NCBI GenBank assembly: GCA_000531095.1
Contig: HG799465.1
Location: 1,037,915 to 1,101,914 of the forward strand
Length of the DNA: 64,000 nt
Direction: 5' to 3'
Source: Gemmata massiliana
GTDB lineage: Bacteria; Planctomycetota; Planctomycetia; Gemmatales; Gemmataceae
The stretch's first letter is position 1. Each line of letters starts with the position of its first letter. Shown piece after piece: positions 25,374 to 35,111 of this stretch. The notes beneath the pieces were generated by a model. It did no database searches. It was not told the DNA's origin and saw nothing but the letters and a program-made list of their open reading frames with translations. Both the position numbers and the translations under genes were made by a program.

Positions 25374-28300
25374 TCACCCGTCAAGCACCTCTCGCACCTT
25401 CCGCGCGAGAGAGAAGGGCGTGAACGGTTTCTGGAGAAACGCATCGGTCGCGGCGCCGATCCCGTGGCGCACCACCGCGTCGTCCGTGTAGCCGCTCATG
25501 TACACGACTTTAACCCCGGGGTACCGCGCCCGTACCGCTTCCGCGACCTCTCGTCCCCCCACCCCGGGCATCACGACATCGGTAATCAGGAGGTGAATCA
25601 CGCCCGGGTGCCGCGCGATAACGCGGACCGCGTCCGCTCCACAGTCCGCTTCCAGAACCTCGTACCCGTGCGTCCGGAGGGCAATTTTCGCGACCCCGCG
25701 CACCCCGGCGTCGTCCTCCACCAGTAGGACCGTCTCGGCCCCCCGCGGCGCGGACGCAGTCTCGGCGGCGGCCGACCGCGGCGCCTCTTGGGTCACAACC
25801 GGGAAGAGGAGCTTGAACGTCGTCCCCGCGCCGACCTCGCTGTGGACGTCGATGTGCCCCCCATACGTCTTGACGATGCCGTACACCGTGGCCAGCCCCA
25901 GTCCGGTGCCCTTGCCCTGTTCTTTTGTGGTGAAGAACGGCTCGAAGATCCGGGCCTTCACTTCGTCCGTCATCCCGGACCCGGTGTCCGAAACGTTCAA
26001 TTGAGCGTAACCGCCCGGTTCCACATCCGGGCACGCGGCGTCGCCCGGGACGACCGTCAGCGCCCGTGTTTCGATCGTAAGGCGCCCGCCCGTCGGCATG
26101 GCGTCCCGCGCGTTCACCACCAGGTTCATGACCACTTGTTCGATCTGGCCGGGGTCCACTTTCACCCGCGCCAGCCCCGGGTCGAGCACGGTGGACAGGG
26201 TGACGTCCTCCCCGATCAACCGCGCGAGTAACCGGGCGGACTGGGACACGAGCTCGTTCAGGTCGAGCACCTTCGGCTCGATGATCGCCTTACGGCTGAA
26301 CGCCAGCAGTTGGGCCGTCAGCCCCGCCGCGCGTTCCCCGGCCGCCGCGATCGCCGTTATCGCCTTGTAGGTCGGGTCGGCCGCGGGCGTGCTCCCGATC
26401 AGGAGGTCGGCGTACCCGTTGATGATGGTGAGCAGGTTGTTGAAGTCGTGGGCCACCCCGCCCGCCAAGCGCCCCACCGCTTCCATTTTCTGGGCCTGGC
26501 GGAACTGCTCCTCGACCTGTTTGCGCTCGGTGACGTCCGACCACGACCCGACCACCTCGACCGGCTCCCCGGTCGAGGCCCGCACGAGGCGCAGTTCGGC
26601 CCGGACCCAGCGGTACTGGCCGCTCCGGTGCCGGACCCGGTACTCCTCGGTTACGCGCCCGTTGGCGAACAGATCCTTGCCCGCGGCCACCGTTACACGG
26701 TCCCGGTCCTCCGGGTGCGCGTTCACGCCCCACCAGGCGCGATCGGCCACGTCCTCCGGGGCGAACCCCAGCATCCCGCGAACGTTCTCACTCATCCACG
26801 CGATGCCGCCGATCCGCCCACTTTCCACCGTATGAGTGTAGAGCACCGCGGGGCTGGACGAGATCACGGAGCGGAGCCGCTCCTGGGTGCGCCGCAGCGC
26901 CTCCTCCGCGACGCGCCGGTCGGTGACGTCGATGGCGAACCCGACGACCCCGGCGACGGTCCCGGTTCCGTCGCGGTACGGCACCTTGTCCGTTTGCAGC
27001 CACCGCGTCCCGGTCGCGGTGTGCAGCGGCTCGATCACGCCCAACAGCGGCCGCCCGCTGGCCATAATCGCGTCCTCGTCCCGGTGGTACCGGGCGGCGT
27101 GCGGGGAACCGAGTTCCTCGTCGGTGCGCCCCTCCAGTTCGCCCCGGGGGCGCCCGACGAGCCGGGCCAGTTCCCGGTTCACGCGGACCAATCGGTGGGC
27201 ACGGTCCTTGAAGAAAATGAGGGCCGGTACCGTGTCGAGGATCAGTTCCAGTTCCGCGCGGCGCCGGTCCAGTTCGACCTGGGCGCGCTTGCGCTCGGTG
27301 ACGTCGGTGAGCACCCCGTGCCACAGGATGCTCCCGTCCGGCTCGCGCGCCGGGGCCGACCGGTACTCGACCCAGATCTCCCCGCGCACCGGGTGCTGGA
27401 CCCGGTGCTCGCTGTGCCAGACCGACATGGTCCGAGCGGACTCGGCCAGGTCCGCCTGCAACCGGGTCATGTCGTCCGGGTGCACCAGCGCGCGAACGGC
27501 CAAAGTGTTCTCGGCTAGAGCCTCGGGCGGAACCCCGTAAATGTCCGCGATCCGGGGGCTGGCGTAAGGGAAACAGCGGGTACCGTCTGGCCGGAGGCGG
27601 AACGAGTGGATCACCCCGGGAGAAACGGCCGCGAGGCGCGCGAACCGGTCCCGCTCCTGGCGCAGGGCCTCTTCGTCCCGTTTCCGGTCCGTGATGTCCC
27701 GGAGGAAGCCGGTAAAGGTCGGTGGATCGCCCGGGTTGCGGCCGATGCTCAGTTCCGCAACGAACCGCTCGCCACCCTTGCGGAGCGCGGGTAGTTCGAG
27801 CCGGCGCCCGAGGACCGGTCCCTCCCCGGTAGCCAGGTAGCGGAGCATCCCGGCCCGGTGCGCGTCCCGGTGCTCGGGTGGGATGAACAGGTCCGCCATC
27901 TCGGTCCCCAGCACCTCCCCCCGGGTGCACCCGAAGACCCGTTCCGCCGCGGGATTGAACTCCAGAACGCGCCCCTGTGCGTCGATCACGATGATGCAGT
28001 CCAGGGCCGTCTGGATGACGGCCTTGGTCCGGGCCTCGCTCGCCCGGAGCGTGTTCTCGGCTTCCTTGAGGGCTTGAATGTTCCGGCTGATTCCGACCAA
28101 CCCGGTGACGGCCCCGGACCGGTCGCGCAGGGGTACCTTGGAGACCAGGTGCCACCGCTCCCGCCCTTGGGTGTGAACGAGATCCTCTTTGTTGAACACC
28201 GTCTCGCCGTAGTGCAGCACCCGCATATCGTCTTCGTGGTACCGGCGGGCCAGTTTCAGCGGGTGGAAGTCGAACCCCGTCTTCCCGATGACGTCCGATT

Positions 28301-29963
28301 CGGCCCGCGCCCCGACCATCTCGTTGTGTGCCCGATTACTGGTGACGAACTGACCGTTCGTGTCCTTGGTCCAGATCGCATCGGGCAGCGTGTCGATCAG
28401 GGTCCGCAGGAGCGCGTGCGCCTGTTCCAGTGACTCCTCGGCCATCTTCCGCCGGGTCAGGTCACGGACCACGGCGACCAGGTACTCGCGGTCCAACCGG
28501 ACCCGGTTGGCGCGGACCTCGACGGGGAACGTCGCACCGCCCTTCCGCCGGCGCCGGCCCTCGAACGTTCCGGTGTCGCCCGCGCCCTCCGCCCACGAGC
28601 GCCACGCCGCACCCGGTTCAACATCGGTCACGGTGAGCCCCAGGTACTCCTCTCGAGTGTACCCGTGGATCAAACACGCCTTTTCGTTCACGTCGAGGTA
28701 CCGCCCCGTTTCCGGGTCGATCACCTCGATCCCGTCCGTCGTCCGGTCGACGAGCGCGCGGAAGAGGACGAGCGATTCTTCGGCCCGTTTCCGCTCCGTG
28801 ACGTCGCGGGAAATGCCGACGACGCCGATAACGGCCCCGGCCGCGTCCCGGTACGGGGCCTTCGTCGCCTGATACGCGCGGGTCACGCCAACCGCCGTCA
28901 GAACTTCCTCGCTCGTTTCAGCGCGCCCCGACTCCATGACCCGCTGGTCGCGTTCCGCAATCAGCCGCGCGCTCTCGGCATCGAACAGAGCGGCATCGTC
29001 CGTTCCGAGCACCTCCGAAACCGGTCGGCCGACGCAGCGCGCACCGGCCTCATTGCACAGCAGGTACTTGCCGTCCCGGTCCTTCACGAACACCGCGTCG
29101 GTCGTCCCGTCGGCCACCGCCCGGAGCAGGTCCGCGGACCGGCGCGAGTCCGCTTCGGCCCGGCGCTGTTCGGTCACGTCGTGGAGCGTGAGGACGACGA
29201 GCCTGGATCCCCCGGCGGGGTCCGGAACCACGGTCCCGTCGTACCGGATGATCCACTCGCGCCCGACGTCCGTCCGTCGAACGTGAAGCTCGCAGCCGAC
29301 GCTCTCCCCGCGAATCAGTCGGGACACCGGCCATTCGGTACACGGCAACGGTTCCCCGCCGAGCGGAGAAAGCACGAACATGTCAGTGAACGTCGAAAAG
29401 TGGCAGCGCACCGAATCGAGATCCGCGAACCCGTGCATTCGGAGGGCGGCCGGGTTCCACTCCAGAAGGTTGCCGTCCGTGTCCGCGACCACGACGCCGT
29501 CGACTGTGTGGTCCACGATCGCACGCAGGCGGCGAAGCTCGGCGTCGGAGCCGGTCCGGTCCGCCGGTGCGGGCACCGGGCTCTCGGCTCGGAGCGCGAC
29601 CGCGAATCCGACGTGGTGCCCGCCCTCGAACAGTGCCGTGGTCACCCAGCGCGCCGTGAAAAGCGCGCCGCCCCGTCCCGCCCACTCCCCGAACTCTTCG
29701 ACCCGCCCGCGCTCGAGTGCGCCCCGGAGCACTTGTTCCAACTGTTCGGCGCCAGCACCGGTGGGGTAAAGGAAGGTCAACGAGCGCCCGACCGCGTCCC
29801 CACGCGGGTACCCGGTGAGGCGCTCGGCCCCGGTGTTCCAGGTGACGACGCGGCCCGCTGAATCGAGAGCGCACAAAGCGACGTCCGTAGCCGCCTCGAC
29901 CAACAGCCGGTACGGGTCGGCGAGCGCGTGAGCGACCAGGGAAGGAGAGAGAGGGGCGTTCAA
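25374..29963 (-). CDS. Hybrid histidine kinase with about nine PAS domains
   Basis: This 1529-residue cytoplasmic sensor has nine PAS/PAC units, recognised by recurring signatures such as [18 protein letters not shown] and [18 protein letters not shown], plus repeated [T]DVTERKR PAC endings. The kinase box is [17 protein letters not shown] (His near 1170); the ATPase domain has GSGMTDEVK and [15 protein letters not shown]-terminal receiver (about 1405-1525) has the phospho-acceptor Asp in [10 protein letters not shown] and Lys in LQKPFTP. No membrane segment is seen. The given start is TTG 29963 without a clear ribosome site, so the true start may be a little downstream. The output is unknown: there is no DNA-binding domain. 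Confidence 0.9.
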   Translation of the reverse strand: MNAPLSPSLVAHALADPYRLLVEAATDVALCALDSAGRVVTWNTGAERLTGYPRGDAVGRSLTFLYPTGAGAEQLEQVLRGALERGRVEEFGEWAGRGGALFTARWVTTALFEGGHHVGFAVALRAESPVPAPADRTGSDAELRRLRAIVDHTVDGVVVADTDGNLLEWNPAALRMHGFADLDSVRCHFSTFTDMFVLSPLGGEPLPCTEWPVSRLIRGESVGCELHVRRTDVGREWIIRYDGTVVPDPAGGSRLVVLTLHDVTEQRRAEADSRRSADLLRAVADGTTDAVFVKDRDGKYLLCNEAGARCVGRPVSEVLGTDDAALFDAESARLIAERDQRVMESGRAETSEEVLTAVGVTRAYQATKAPYRDAAGAVIGVVGISRDVTERKRAEESLVLFRALVDRTTDGIEVIDPETGRYLDVNEKACLIHGYTREEYLGLTVTDVEPGAAWRSWAEGAGDTGTFEGRRRRKGGATFPVEVRANRVRLDREYLVAVVRDLTRRKMAEESLEQAHALLRTLIDTLPDAIWTKDTNGQFVTSNRAHNEMVGARAESDVIGKTGFDFHPLKLARRYHEDDMRVLHYGETVFNKEDLVHTQGRERWHLVSKVPLRDRSGAVTGLVGISRNIQALKEAENTLRASEARTKAVIQTALDCIIVIDAQGRVLEFNPAAERVFGCTRGEVLGTEMADLFIPPEHRDAHRAGMLRYLATGEGPVLGRRLELPALRKGGERFVAELSIGRNPGDPPTFTGFLRDITDRKRDEEALRQERDRFARLAAVSPGVIHSFRLRPDGTRCFPYASPRIADIYGVPPEALAENTLAVRALVHPDDMTRLQADLAESARTMSVWHSEHRVQHPVRGEIWVEYRSAPAREPDGSILWHGVLTDVTERKRAQVELDRRRAELELILDTVPALIFFKDRAHRLVRVNRELARLVGRPRGELEGRTDEELGSPHAARYHRDEDAIMASGRPLLGVIEPLHTATGTRWLQTDKVPYRDGTGTVAGVVGFAIDVTDRRVAEEALRRTQERLRSVISSSPAVLYTHTVESGRIGGIAWMSENVRGMLGFAPEDVADRAWWGVNAHPEDRDRVTVAAGKDLFANGRVTEEYRVRHRSGQYRWVRAELRLVRASTGEPVEVVGSWSDVTERKQVEEQFRQAQKMEAVGRLAGGVAHDFNNLLTIINGYADLLIGSTPAADPTYKAITAIAAAGERAAGLTAQLLAFSRKAIIEPKVLDLNELVSQSARLLARLIGEDVTLSTVLDPGLARVKVDPGQIEQVVMNLVVNARDAMPTGGRLTIETRALTVVPGDAACPDVEPGGYAQLNVSDTGSGMTDEVKARIFEPFFTTKEQGKGTGLGLATVYGIVKTYGGHIDVHSEVGAGTTFKLLFPVVTQEAPRSAAAETASAPRGAETVLLVEDDAGVRGVAKIALRTHGYEVLEADCGADAVRVIARHPGVIHLLITDVVMPGVGGREVAEAVRARYPGVKVVYMSGYTDDAVVRHGIGAATDAFLQKPFTPFSLARKVREVLDG

Positions 29964-30242
29964 GTTTGGTACAAGCGACAGTAAATCGGGCGTTAGCTCC
30001 CCACCCGTCTAGTCACGGGTTGCGATAGTGGAACTATGGGAAAGATATACAGCAGCCAAATTATGGCGCTCGATTCGTCTCCTGCCAACTGTGGCGAATT
30101 CTGTCACAACAGCTAAGCACGGATCAATTCTCCGAATTGAAGGGCAACAAACAAATTCGTGCGAAACAAGAAAATGCCAGCGAACCTTCCCCCTGAGCCG
30201 GGGCATCTCTGGAATGAACAACTCAACCGCGGAGACGTACCG

Positions 30243-31109
30243 ATGCTGACCGATCGCGACCTGTTACTCCGCGCCGTGCTCACGAACCCGGCGGACGATC
30301 TCCCGCGCCTCGCGCTTGCCGATTGCCTTTAACGAATCCGGCAGTTACCTCGACGCGACCCGGGCCGAATTCATTCGCGCTCAATGCGCCGGTGCGCACC
30401 CGGAGGCGCTCGGATTGTTCACCGCGTATGCGTGGCAATGGGCCGGGTTGAGCGCGCCGCCCGATGCGTGGAAGTGGGGCGCTGCGGTCGCGATCCCGAG
30501 CTTCGAGCGCGGGTTCGTCACGCAACTCCGGCTCAACTCCCAGAGTTTGGCCGGCGTGGTTCCGCTCCGGCAATTGTTCGTGTGCGAACCGATTACCGAA
30601 GTGCTGTTCGAGGTCGGCGCCGCTCGACTGGAGCGCGCAGTAAACGCACGGACGCTGCTCCCGTTCTCGCGCCCGATAGCTGTGAAAGTTACGCGCTTGT
30701 GGGCCCCAATCGCGCGAGCCAGGACGCCTTCCTTGCGGCGCTGCTCTCGGCGCCCGTTATGGCTTCTGCATCGGAGGTGACGCTTGCGGGCCTATCCCCC
30801 GGTCGCGCGGGGACGCCGCTCGTGCCCTGGCTGGCGCGATCACCGTTTCTCCGCAAGCTACGAGGGCTGAATCTGTCGCGCAACGGGTTCGGTGACCCGG
30901 AAGCGTGTGATCTGGCTCAAAATCCGCGACTCGCGCAGGTCGAGCGCCTGTCACTCGCGCACAACCGCATCGGCAACGCGGGCGCGCTGGCCCTGGCACA
31001 ATCACCGCACTTGCGGAATGTGGTATGCATCGATTTGGCCAGCAATCGTATCGGCGGGGACGGTCTCGCGACGCTCGCCGCCCGGTTCGGAAGCGGACTT
31101 AAAGCGTGA
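30243..31109 (+). pseudogene. TIGR02996-type/leucine-rich-repeat gene with two frameshifts
   Basis: ATG 30243 (GGAG 9 bases upstream) opens MLTDRDLLLRAVLTNPADDLPRLALAD, the start of the planctomycete repeat-companion domain, and stops at 30330-30332. The rest of the domain continues in the next frame (ESGSYLDATRAEFIRAQC) to about 30690. Leucine-rich repeats then resume in the original frame (LRGLNLSRNGFG, VERLSLAHNRIG, VCIDLASNRIG) to a stop at 31109. A plus and a compensating minus shift are needed, so the gene is probably decaying, unless there are two base-call errors. Confidence 0.75.
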
Positions 31110-31197
31110 GCGATCGGCTGCGCATGGGCCGATCGTTTCGATTTTCAGGCGCGATTATTAACGGTGCGTCAACCCGAAATACGGGCAACCCGCACGT

Positions 31198-32994
31198 TCA
31201 CAAAGGGTCCGAAGGCGGGAACATCGAGCGCAGTAAGCGGGCAGAGAGGTCAAACTCGGGCGTAAAGCCCAACTCCACCATCGCAACCGTACTCACGCGG
31301 ACGTGCATCGATTTCACGGCACCGATCAGGTGCCCGTCAATGAACCCGCGGATCGGGCGCTTACCGTTGTGGTCCAAGCTCGTGAATCCGACCGACGTCG
31401 TTTCCGGGAGCGCGACCGGCTTCCAGAAGCGCGGGCGGAACACGTTCGACCCGGCCAGTGTGAACACCGGTGCGGTCAGTGGAACCGAGGTCGCGCCCAT
31501 CGCTCGAGCGTAAGCGCTCGACCCGGCGGGCGTCGCCACGAGCAACCCGTCGCCGACCACACGCGGCACCTGCGTTTTGCCGTCCACTTCGATCTTCAGC
31601 CACGCGGCTTGCCCGCTGTCGCGCTCCACCCAGGCATCGGCGAACGCGAGCGACTGCACGCGCTTGCCGTCCGGCAGCTCGGCGTCCACGCGGATCATCG
31701 GCATCCGGTACAGCACGATCTCGGTACCGTCTGGGTCCGGCGGGAGCGACTCGTTCATTAGGAACCCGAGCGTCCCCGCGTTCAGTCCCAGGAATGGGAG
31801 CCGCAACCGCCAGTAGTCGCGAATCGCCTGGAGCATCGTGCCGTCGCCCCCGAGCACGAGAATGTGCGTCGGGTCGCTCGATTCGAGCTTGCGGAACGGC
31901 TCCGCGGCCCGCAGCGCTTTTTCGCTCTTATCAGCCGTGACGATCTTCAACCGCGGCGCCCCGAGCCGCACGCGGGTTTCGCGCGGGGCGGACATGCCGG
32001 TGAACAGGCGGTAGCGCCGGATGTACTCCTCCACGTCGTCGGTCACGTCGGGGCGCGGCGAACCGCCCTGGAACACGCGGAGCCGAATGTCTTCCGTAGC
32101 GACGTGCCCGTCGACCGCGACGAGCCGGCACACCGGCGGCAGGTCGGCCGGGTCGGGCGGCGCCTCGGGCGAGTGCAGCACGACGAACCGGTGACTGGTC
32201 CAGGCGTCCAACCCCAGTTCCCATTTCGTGTGAATGGCGGATTCTCCCGTGCGCCCGCCCACAACGAACTCCGCGGGGATCACGTGCCACACCTCGCCGC
32301 GGTCCGCGAGCAGATCGTTGAACGAGTAGTGGGGTGTGAATACCGCGTCGTCGAGGTCGGACAGGTCGACCGTAACCCCGGGGAGGTCGCGAAATGCAAG
32401 ATCCGCCATTACCGCGCGGTGGACCGGCTTCGCGTGCTCGGTTTCCGGTGTGTCGCACCGCGGACCGGTGGGCCGCACGACGACCTCGTCGAACCCGCAC
32501 CCGCGCAGGAGCGTCGCGACCCGGCGGTGGTAGGTCGTGGGTGGGTCGAAACTTCCCGTAAACACGGCCACTTTGCGCGCGGGCTTCGCGCGAGTATCAC
32601 GCTCCGGTTCTTCGCGCCGCGCCGCTCGCACCACGACAGCAACAGCCGCGTCGAGGAGCGGAAACACAAGCAGTGCGGAAAGCCCTTCGGTGGGGAGAGG
32701 CTCTGTCTGAAACCCCTCTCCAACCCCTCCCCTAAACGGAGAGGGGCTTAAAACCGTCGCCGATTGCTTCGCGCTGGTTGTATTTGGTTCTGTTCCCCCT
32801 TCAGGGAGGGGGGATGGGGGGGTAGGTTCTGCACCCACAATCACCTTCGCCACAGTGCCGGGATAGAGTCGCTCCGTGACGTGCAACCCTGCTCGCGCCA
32901 CATCGCCCTCAATCAGCACGGTTAACCCGAGTTCAACGGCTCTTGCAATAAACCCCGCGACGGCCGCGACGTCCGCCCCCCGACCGCGCCCCAC
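31198..32994 (-). CDS. Fusion: CobT C-terminal remnant, NadD-like domain, NAD kinase-like domain
   Basis: From GTG 32994 the protein has 598 residues. Residues 1-130 resemble the end of CobT (GRGRGADVAAVAGF, VLIEG, LLVFPLLDAAVAV) but are interrupted by a repeat-derived Pro/Gly segment (56-97). Residues 141-333 are NadD-like (VAVFTGSFDPPTTYH, where Thr replaces the first His of the usual HxGH; VEEYIRRYRLF). Residues 345-595 are NAD-kinase-like, with LGGDGTMLQA (GGDGT 382-386), LNAGTLGFL and ATPAGSSAYA. All three activities touch nicotinate/NAD nucleotides. The upstream CobT N-terminal gene overlaps by 73 bases in another frame. Catalytic competence of the NadD part is uncertain. Confidence 0.75.
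   Translation of the reverse strand: MGRGRGADVAAVAGFIARAVELGLTVLIEGDVARAGLHVTERLYPGTVAKVIVGAEPTPPSPLPEGGTEPNTTSAKQSATVLSPSPFRGGVGEGFQTEPLPTEGLSALLVFPLLDAAVAVVVRAARREEPERDTRAKPARKVAVFTGSFDPPTTYHRRVATLLRGCGFDEVVVRPTGPRCDTPETEHAKPVHRAVMADLAFRDLPGVTVDLSDLDDAVFTPHYSFNDLLADRGEVWHVIPAEFVVGGRTGESAIHTKWELGLDAWTSHRFVVLHSPEAPPDPADLPPVCRLVAVDGHVATEDIRLRVFQGGSPRPDVTDDVEEYIRRYRLFTGMSAPRETRVRLGAPRLKIVTADKSEKALRAAEPFRKLESSDPTHILVLGGDGTMLQAIRDYWRLRLPFLGLNAGTLGFLMNESLPPDPDGTEIVLYRMPMIRVDAELPDGKRVQSLAFADAWVERDSGQAAWLKIEVDGKTQVPRVVGDGLLVATPAGSSAYARAMGATSVPLTAPVFTLAGSNVFRPRFWKPVALPETTSVGFTSLDHNGKRPIRGFIDGHLIGAVKSMHVRVSTVAMVELGFTPEFDLSARLLRSMFPPSDPL
32709..32829 (-). repeat. In-frame GC-rich repeat, copy 1 (inside the CobT/NadD/NadK gene)
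   Basis: This segment includes a 28-base core (32721-32748) identical to 47063-47090, two short inverted repeats, and a matching right end. On the minus strand it is translated as a Pro-rich stretch ending SPSPFRGGVGEG. The same peptide ending appears in an unrelated gene at 47052-47172. Confidence 0.85.
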
Positions 32995-33539
32995 GCACCC
33001 ATGAGGTCGTCGGTCCGGTCCGTGTCAACGGCCAGAACTCGATTCGCGACGTGGGCACTTTCCGCACCGAGCGCATCAACCGCCACCAACCTCATCCCGT
33101 CCGCGTGCGACTGTTCCGCTTCCTTCTGCCCGACTACGAACGCGGTGCGGAATTCGTCGACCGTTAGCGCCGGTTGCTTCGTGAAATCGCGCGAACCCGG
33201 GCGCACCTTGCGACTCCGGTAGCGCGGCGATTCCGGCAGCGCATCAGCCCGCGAACCGACGTCGACCAGCACCAATTCCGTGTGCGTGGACTTCGCAACG
33301 ACTGCGGTCGCGGCTCCACCGTCCGCGATGTGGTGGATCGTGGTCCCGACCCGACTTTCCGCGTCCGGCCCGTGGTCGGCCGCGAACAGCACGAGCCGGC
33401 GCGGGGTCGTGACCGGTTTGAGCGCCTGCTGAACAACGCACAATCGCTCGGCCAAGTAATGAAGTGTGCCCAACCCACCGGGGGGTGAAGCGAGGTTGGC
33501 GAGGTGCGCGAGTATTTCGGCGTGAGTGGGGTGGGCCAT
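32922..33539 (-). CDS. cobT: CobT-like N-terminal half (probably frameshifted)
   Basis: This 205-residue frame begins at ATG 33539. It matches the N-terminal half of nicotinate-nucleotide:dimethylbenzimidazole phosphoribosyltransferase: PPGGLGTLHYLAERL, RRLVLFAADHG, HIADGGAATAVVAKSTHTELVLVDVGSRADAL and, near the end, DDLMGAWG. Full CobT is about 350 residues. The C-terminal half is encoded in another frame by the overlapping downstream gene. Either one frameshift has split the gene or translation shifts at the GGGGGG run in the overlap. The usual GIGNTT region is not recognisable, so cobamide function is doubtful. Confidence 0.65.
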   Translation of the reverse strand: MAHPTHAEILAHLANLASPPGGLGTLHYLAERLCVVQQALKPVTTPRRLVLFAADHGPDAESRVGTTIHHIADGGAATAVVAKSTHTELVLVDVGSRADALPESPRYRSRKVRPGSRDFTKQPALTVDEFRTAFVVGQKEAEQSHADGMRLVAVDALGAESAHVANRVLAVDTDRTDDLMGAWGAVGGRTSRPSRGLLQEPLNSG

Positions 33540-33815
33540 GAAACGACATCCGCGGGCCGTGAACGGAACGTGTTGATTGTACTGGCGCGAGGCAGGGTTG
33601 TTTCTCGTCCGCTTACCAAGAAACCGAAGCAACACTGCGCGAGCGCGCACCAGTGTAAACGAAGTTTCTCCCCCCCCGTGCGCCTGCTTTTGCGATGTCG
33701 GGTAACAGTTTTTTTGTCATTTTTACCCGCCGCGCGGTTGCGTTTCGCCAAATATAGCGCACTTATATTCACCATATCCGCTCGTAGTGAACGGATGAAT
33801 CCATGAGGGCGTACC
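33540..33815. other. Intergenic region upstream of the Y-family polymerase
   Basis: This 276-base gap separates the divergent cobT-like and polymerase genes. Its right part is AT-rich for this genome and holds the palindrome at 33751-33769. I see no gene in it. Confidence 0.5.
33751..33769. promoter_or_regulatory. AT-rich palindrome upstream of the Y-family polymerase
   Basis: AATATA (33751-33756) and TATATT (33764-33769) are perfect inverted arms with a 7-base spacer, 47 bases before the GTG start of the polymerase gene. The position fits an operator, possibly SOS-type, but it is not the known Escherichia coli or Bacillus LexA box. Confidence 0.35.
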
Positions 33816-35051
33816 GTGCCGCTCCGACACCTGTTCATCGACATGAACTCGTTCTTCGCGTCCGTCGAACAACAGTACGATCACAAACTGCGATACCGCC
33901 CGGTCGCGGTCATCCCCACAAAGGCCGAAACGACCTCGTGCATCGCGGCGAGCTACGAAGCAAAAGCGTGCGGCGTCAAGACGGGTACACCGGTGTGGGA
34001 AGCGCGCAAGTTGTGCCCGGGAATTGTGTTCGTGACCGGGGAACACCGCCGCTACGTCACCATGCACAACCGCATTCTCGCGGCCGTGCGGAGCGTCATT
34101 CCGATCGAGAAAGTTGTATCCATCGACGAAATGTCGTGCCGACTGACCAGTGCCGAGCGCGAGCCGGAGAAAATCGCGCTCCTCGCACAGAAGATCAAAA
34201 GTGCCATCCGCACCCTCGCGGGCGACTACATGGCGTGCTCGATCGGCGCCGGCCCGAGCACACTGCTGGCGAAAGTCGCGGCTGACATGGAGAAACCGGA
34301 TGGTCTGACCGTCCTCACGGACGCGGACCTGCCGTACAAGCTCCACAAGCTCCGGCTGAACGACTTTCCCGGTGTCGGCCCGCGCATGGAACGTCGGCTA
34401 CATCGGCACGGTATTTTCACGGCCGCTCAGTTCTGCGCCGCGCCCGCACAAGCGCTCGCGAAAGTGTGGGGCAGCAAGATTCACGGCGAGCGCTGGTACC
34501 GATTGCTCCGCGGTGAGGAAGTGGCCGACACCCCGACCCGGCGCCAGACCGTGAGCCACTCGCACGTTTTGCCTCCGGAATTGCGCACCGACGCGGGCGC
34601 GTATGGGGTGCTCATACGCCTCGTTCACAAGGCCGCGGCCCGCTTGCGGAAGATCAACTACTGGGCCGGTTCGATATCGGTCGGCGTGCGCTTTCTGGAC
34701 GCCGACCGGGGCGACGCGGTACGGTGGGAAGAGAGCGTGCGCGTGCCGCGGTGCCGCGACACGCAGGCGTTCGTTGCGGCGGCAGCGAAGATGTGGGAGC
34801 ACCGCCCGCGCGGGCGCACGCCGTTCAAGGTGAGTATGGTGCTGAGTGAACTGGTGCCGGCCCGGAGCGCGACGCCATCCCTGTTCGACGACGATCACCA
34901 GGCGGAAGATTTGTCGCACGCGATGGACGAAGTGAACGCGGAATTCGGTGCGAGTGTGGTCTATTTGGGCTCAATGTTCGGGATGCGAGACGCGGCCCCG
35001 TCACGGGTCGCGTTCACCCAAATCCCGGACTTCGATCGCCGCGTGAACTGA
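33816..35051 (+). CDS. Y-family DNA polymerase (DinB/PolIV-like)
   Basis: This 411-residue translesion polymerase has the Y-family catalytic motifs FIDMNSFFASVEQQ (first Asp) and VVSIDEMSCRLT (Asp-Glu), the IGAGPSTLLAKVAADM segment, and the thumb motif FPGVGPRMERRLHRHGI. The little-finger part includes SHSHVLPPELR. GTG 33816 is supported by GAGGG upstream. The catalytic SIDE carries Met after Glu where many members have another residue. The C-terminal tail lacks a recognisable QxxLF clamp motif, though SLFDD (about 350) could serve. Which of DinB, ImuB or UmuC it belongs to cannot be fixed; the length and intact motifs favour an active polymerase. Confidence 0.88.
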   Translation: MPLRHLFIDMNSFFASVEQQYDHKLRYRPVAVIPTKAETTSCIAASYEAKACGVKTGTPVWEARKLCPGIVFVTGEHRRYVTMHNRILAAVRSVIPIEKVVSIDEMSCRLTSAEREPEKIALLAQKIKSAIRTLAGDYMACSIGAGPSTLLAKVAADMEKPDGLTVLTDADLPYKLHKLRLNDFPGVGPRMERRLHRHGIFTAAQFCAAPAQALAKVWGSKIHGERWYRLLRGEEVADTPTRRQTVSHSHVLPPELRTDAGAYGVLIRLVHKAAARLRKINYWAGSISVGVRFLDADRGDAVRWEESVRVPRCRDTQAFVAAAAKMWEHRPRGRTPFKVSMVLSELVPARSATPSLFDDDHQAEDLSHAMDEVNAEFGASVVYLGSMFGMRDAAPSRVAFTQIPDFDRRVN

Positions 35052-35080
35052 ACCGAGCGCAACAACCCGAACACGTGCGG

Positions 35081-35105
35081 ACCGGCGGAAGCCGGTTTTA
35101 TTTTT
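35081..35105 (+). terminator. Intrinsic terminator of the polymerase gene
   Basis: ACCGGC-ggaa-GCCGGT (35081-35096) is followed by tttattttt (35097-35105), the classic stem-loop plus T-tract, starting 30 bases after the stop codon. Confidence 0.85.
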
Positions 35106-35111
35106 GCGCGG

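Noticed and set aside
26310-29861. Long open frames on the plus strand opposite the multi-PAS kinase
   Set aside because: They are mirror frames of a GC-rich coding region; their translations show no domain, while the minus strand has complete PAS, kinase and receiver motifs.
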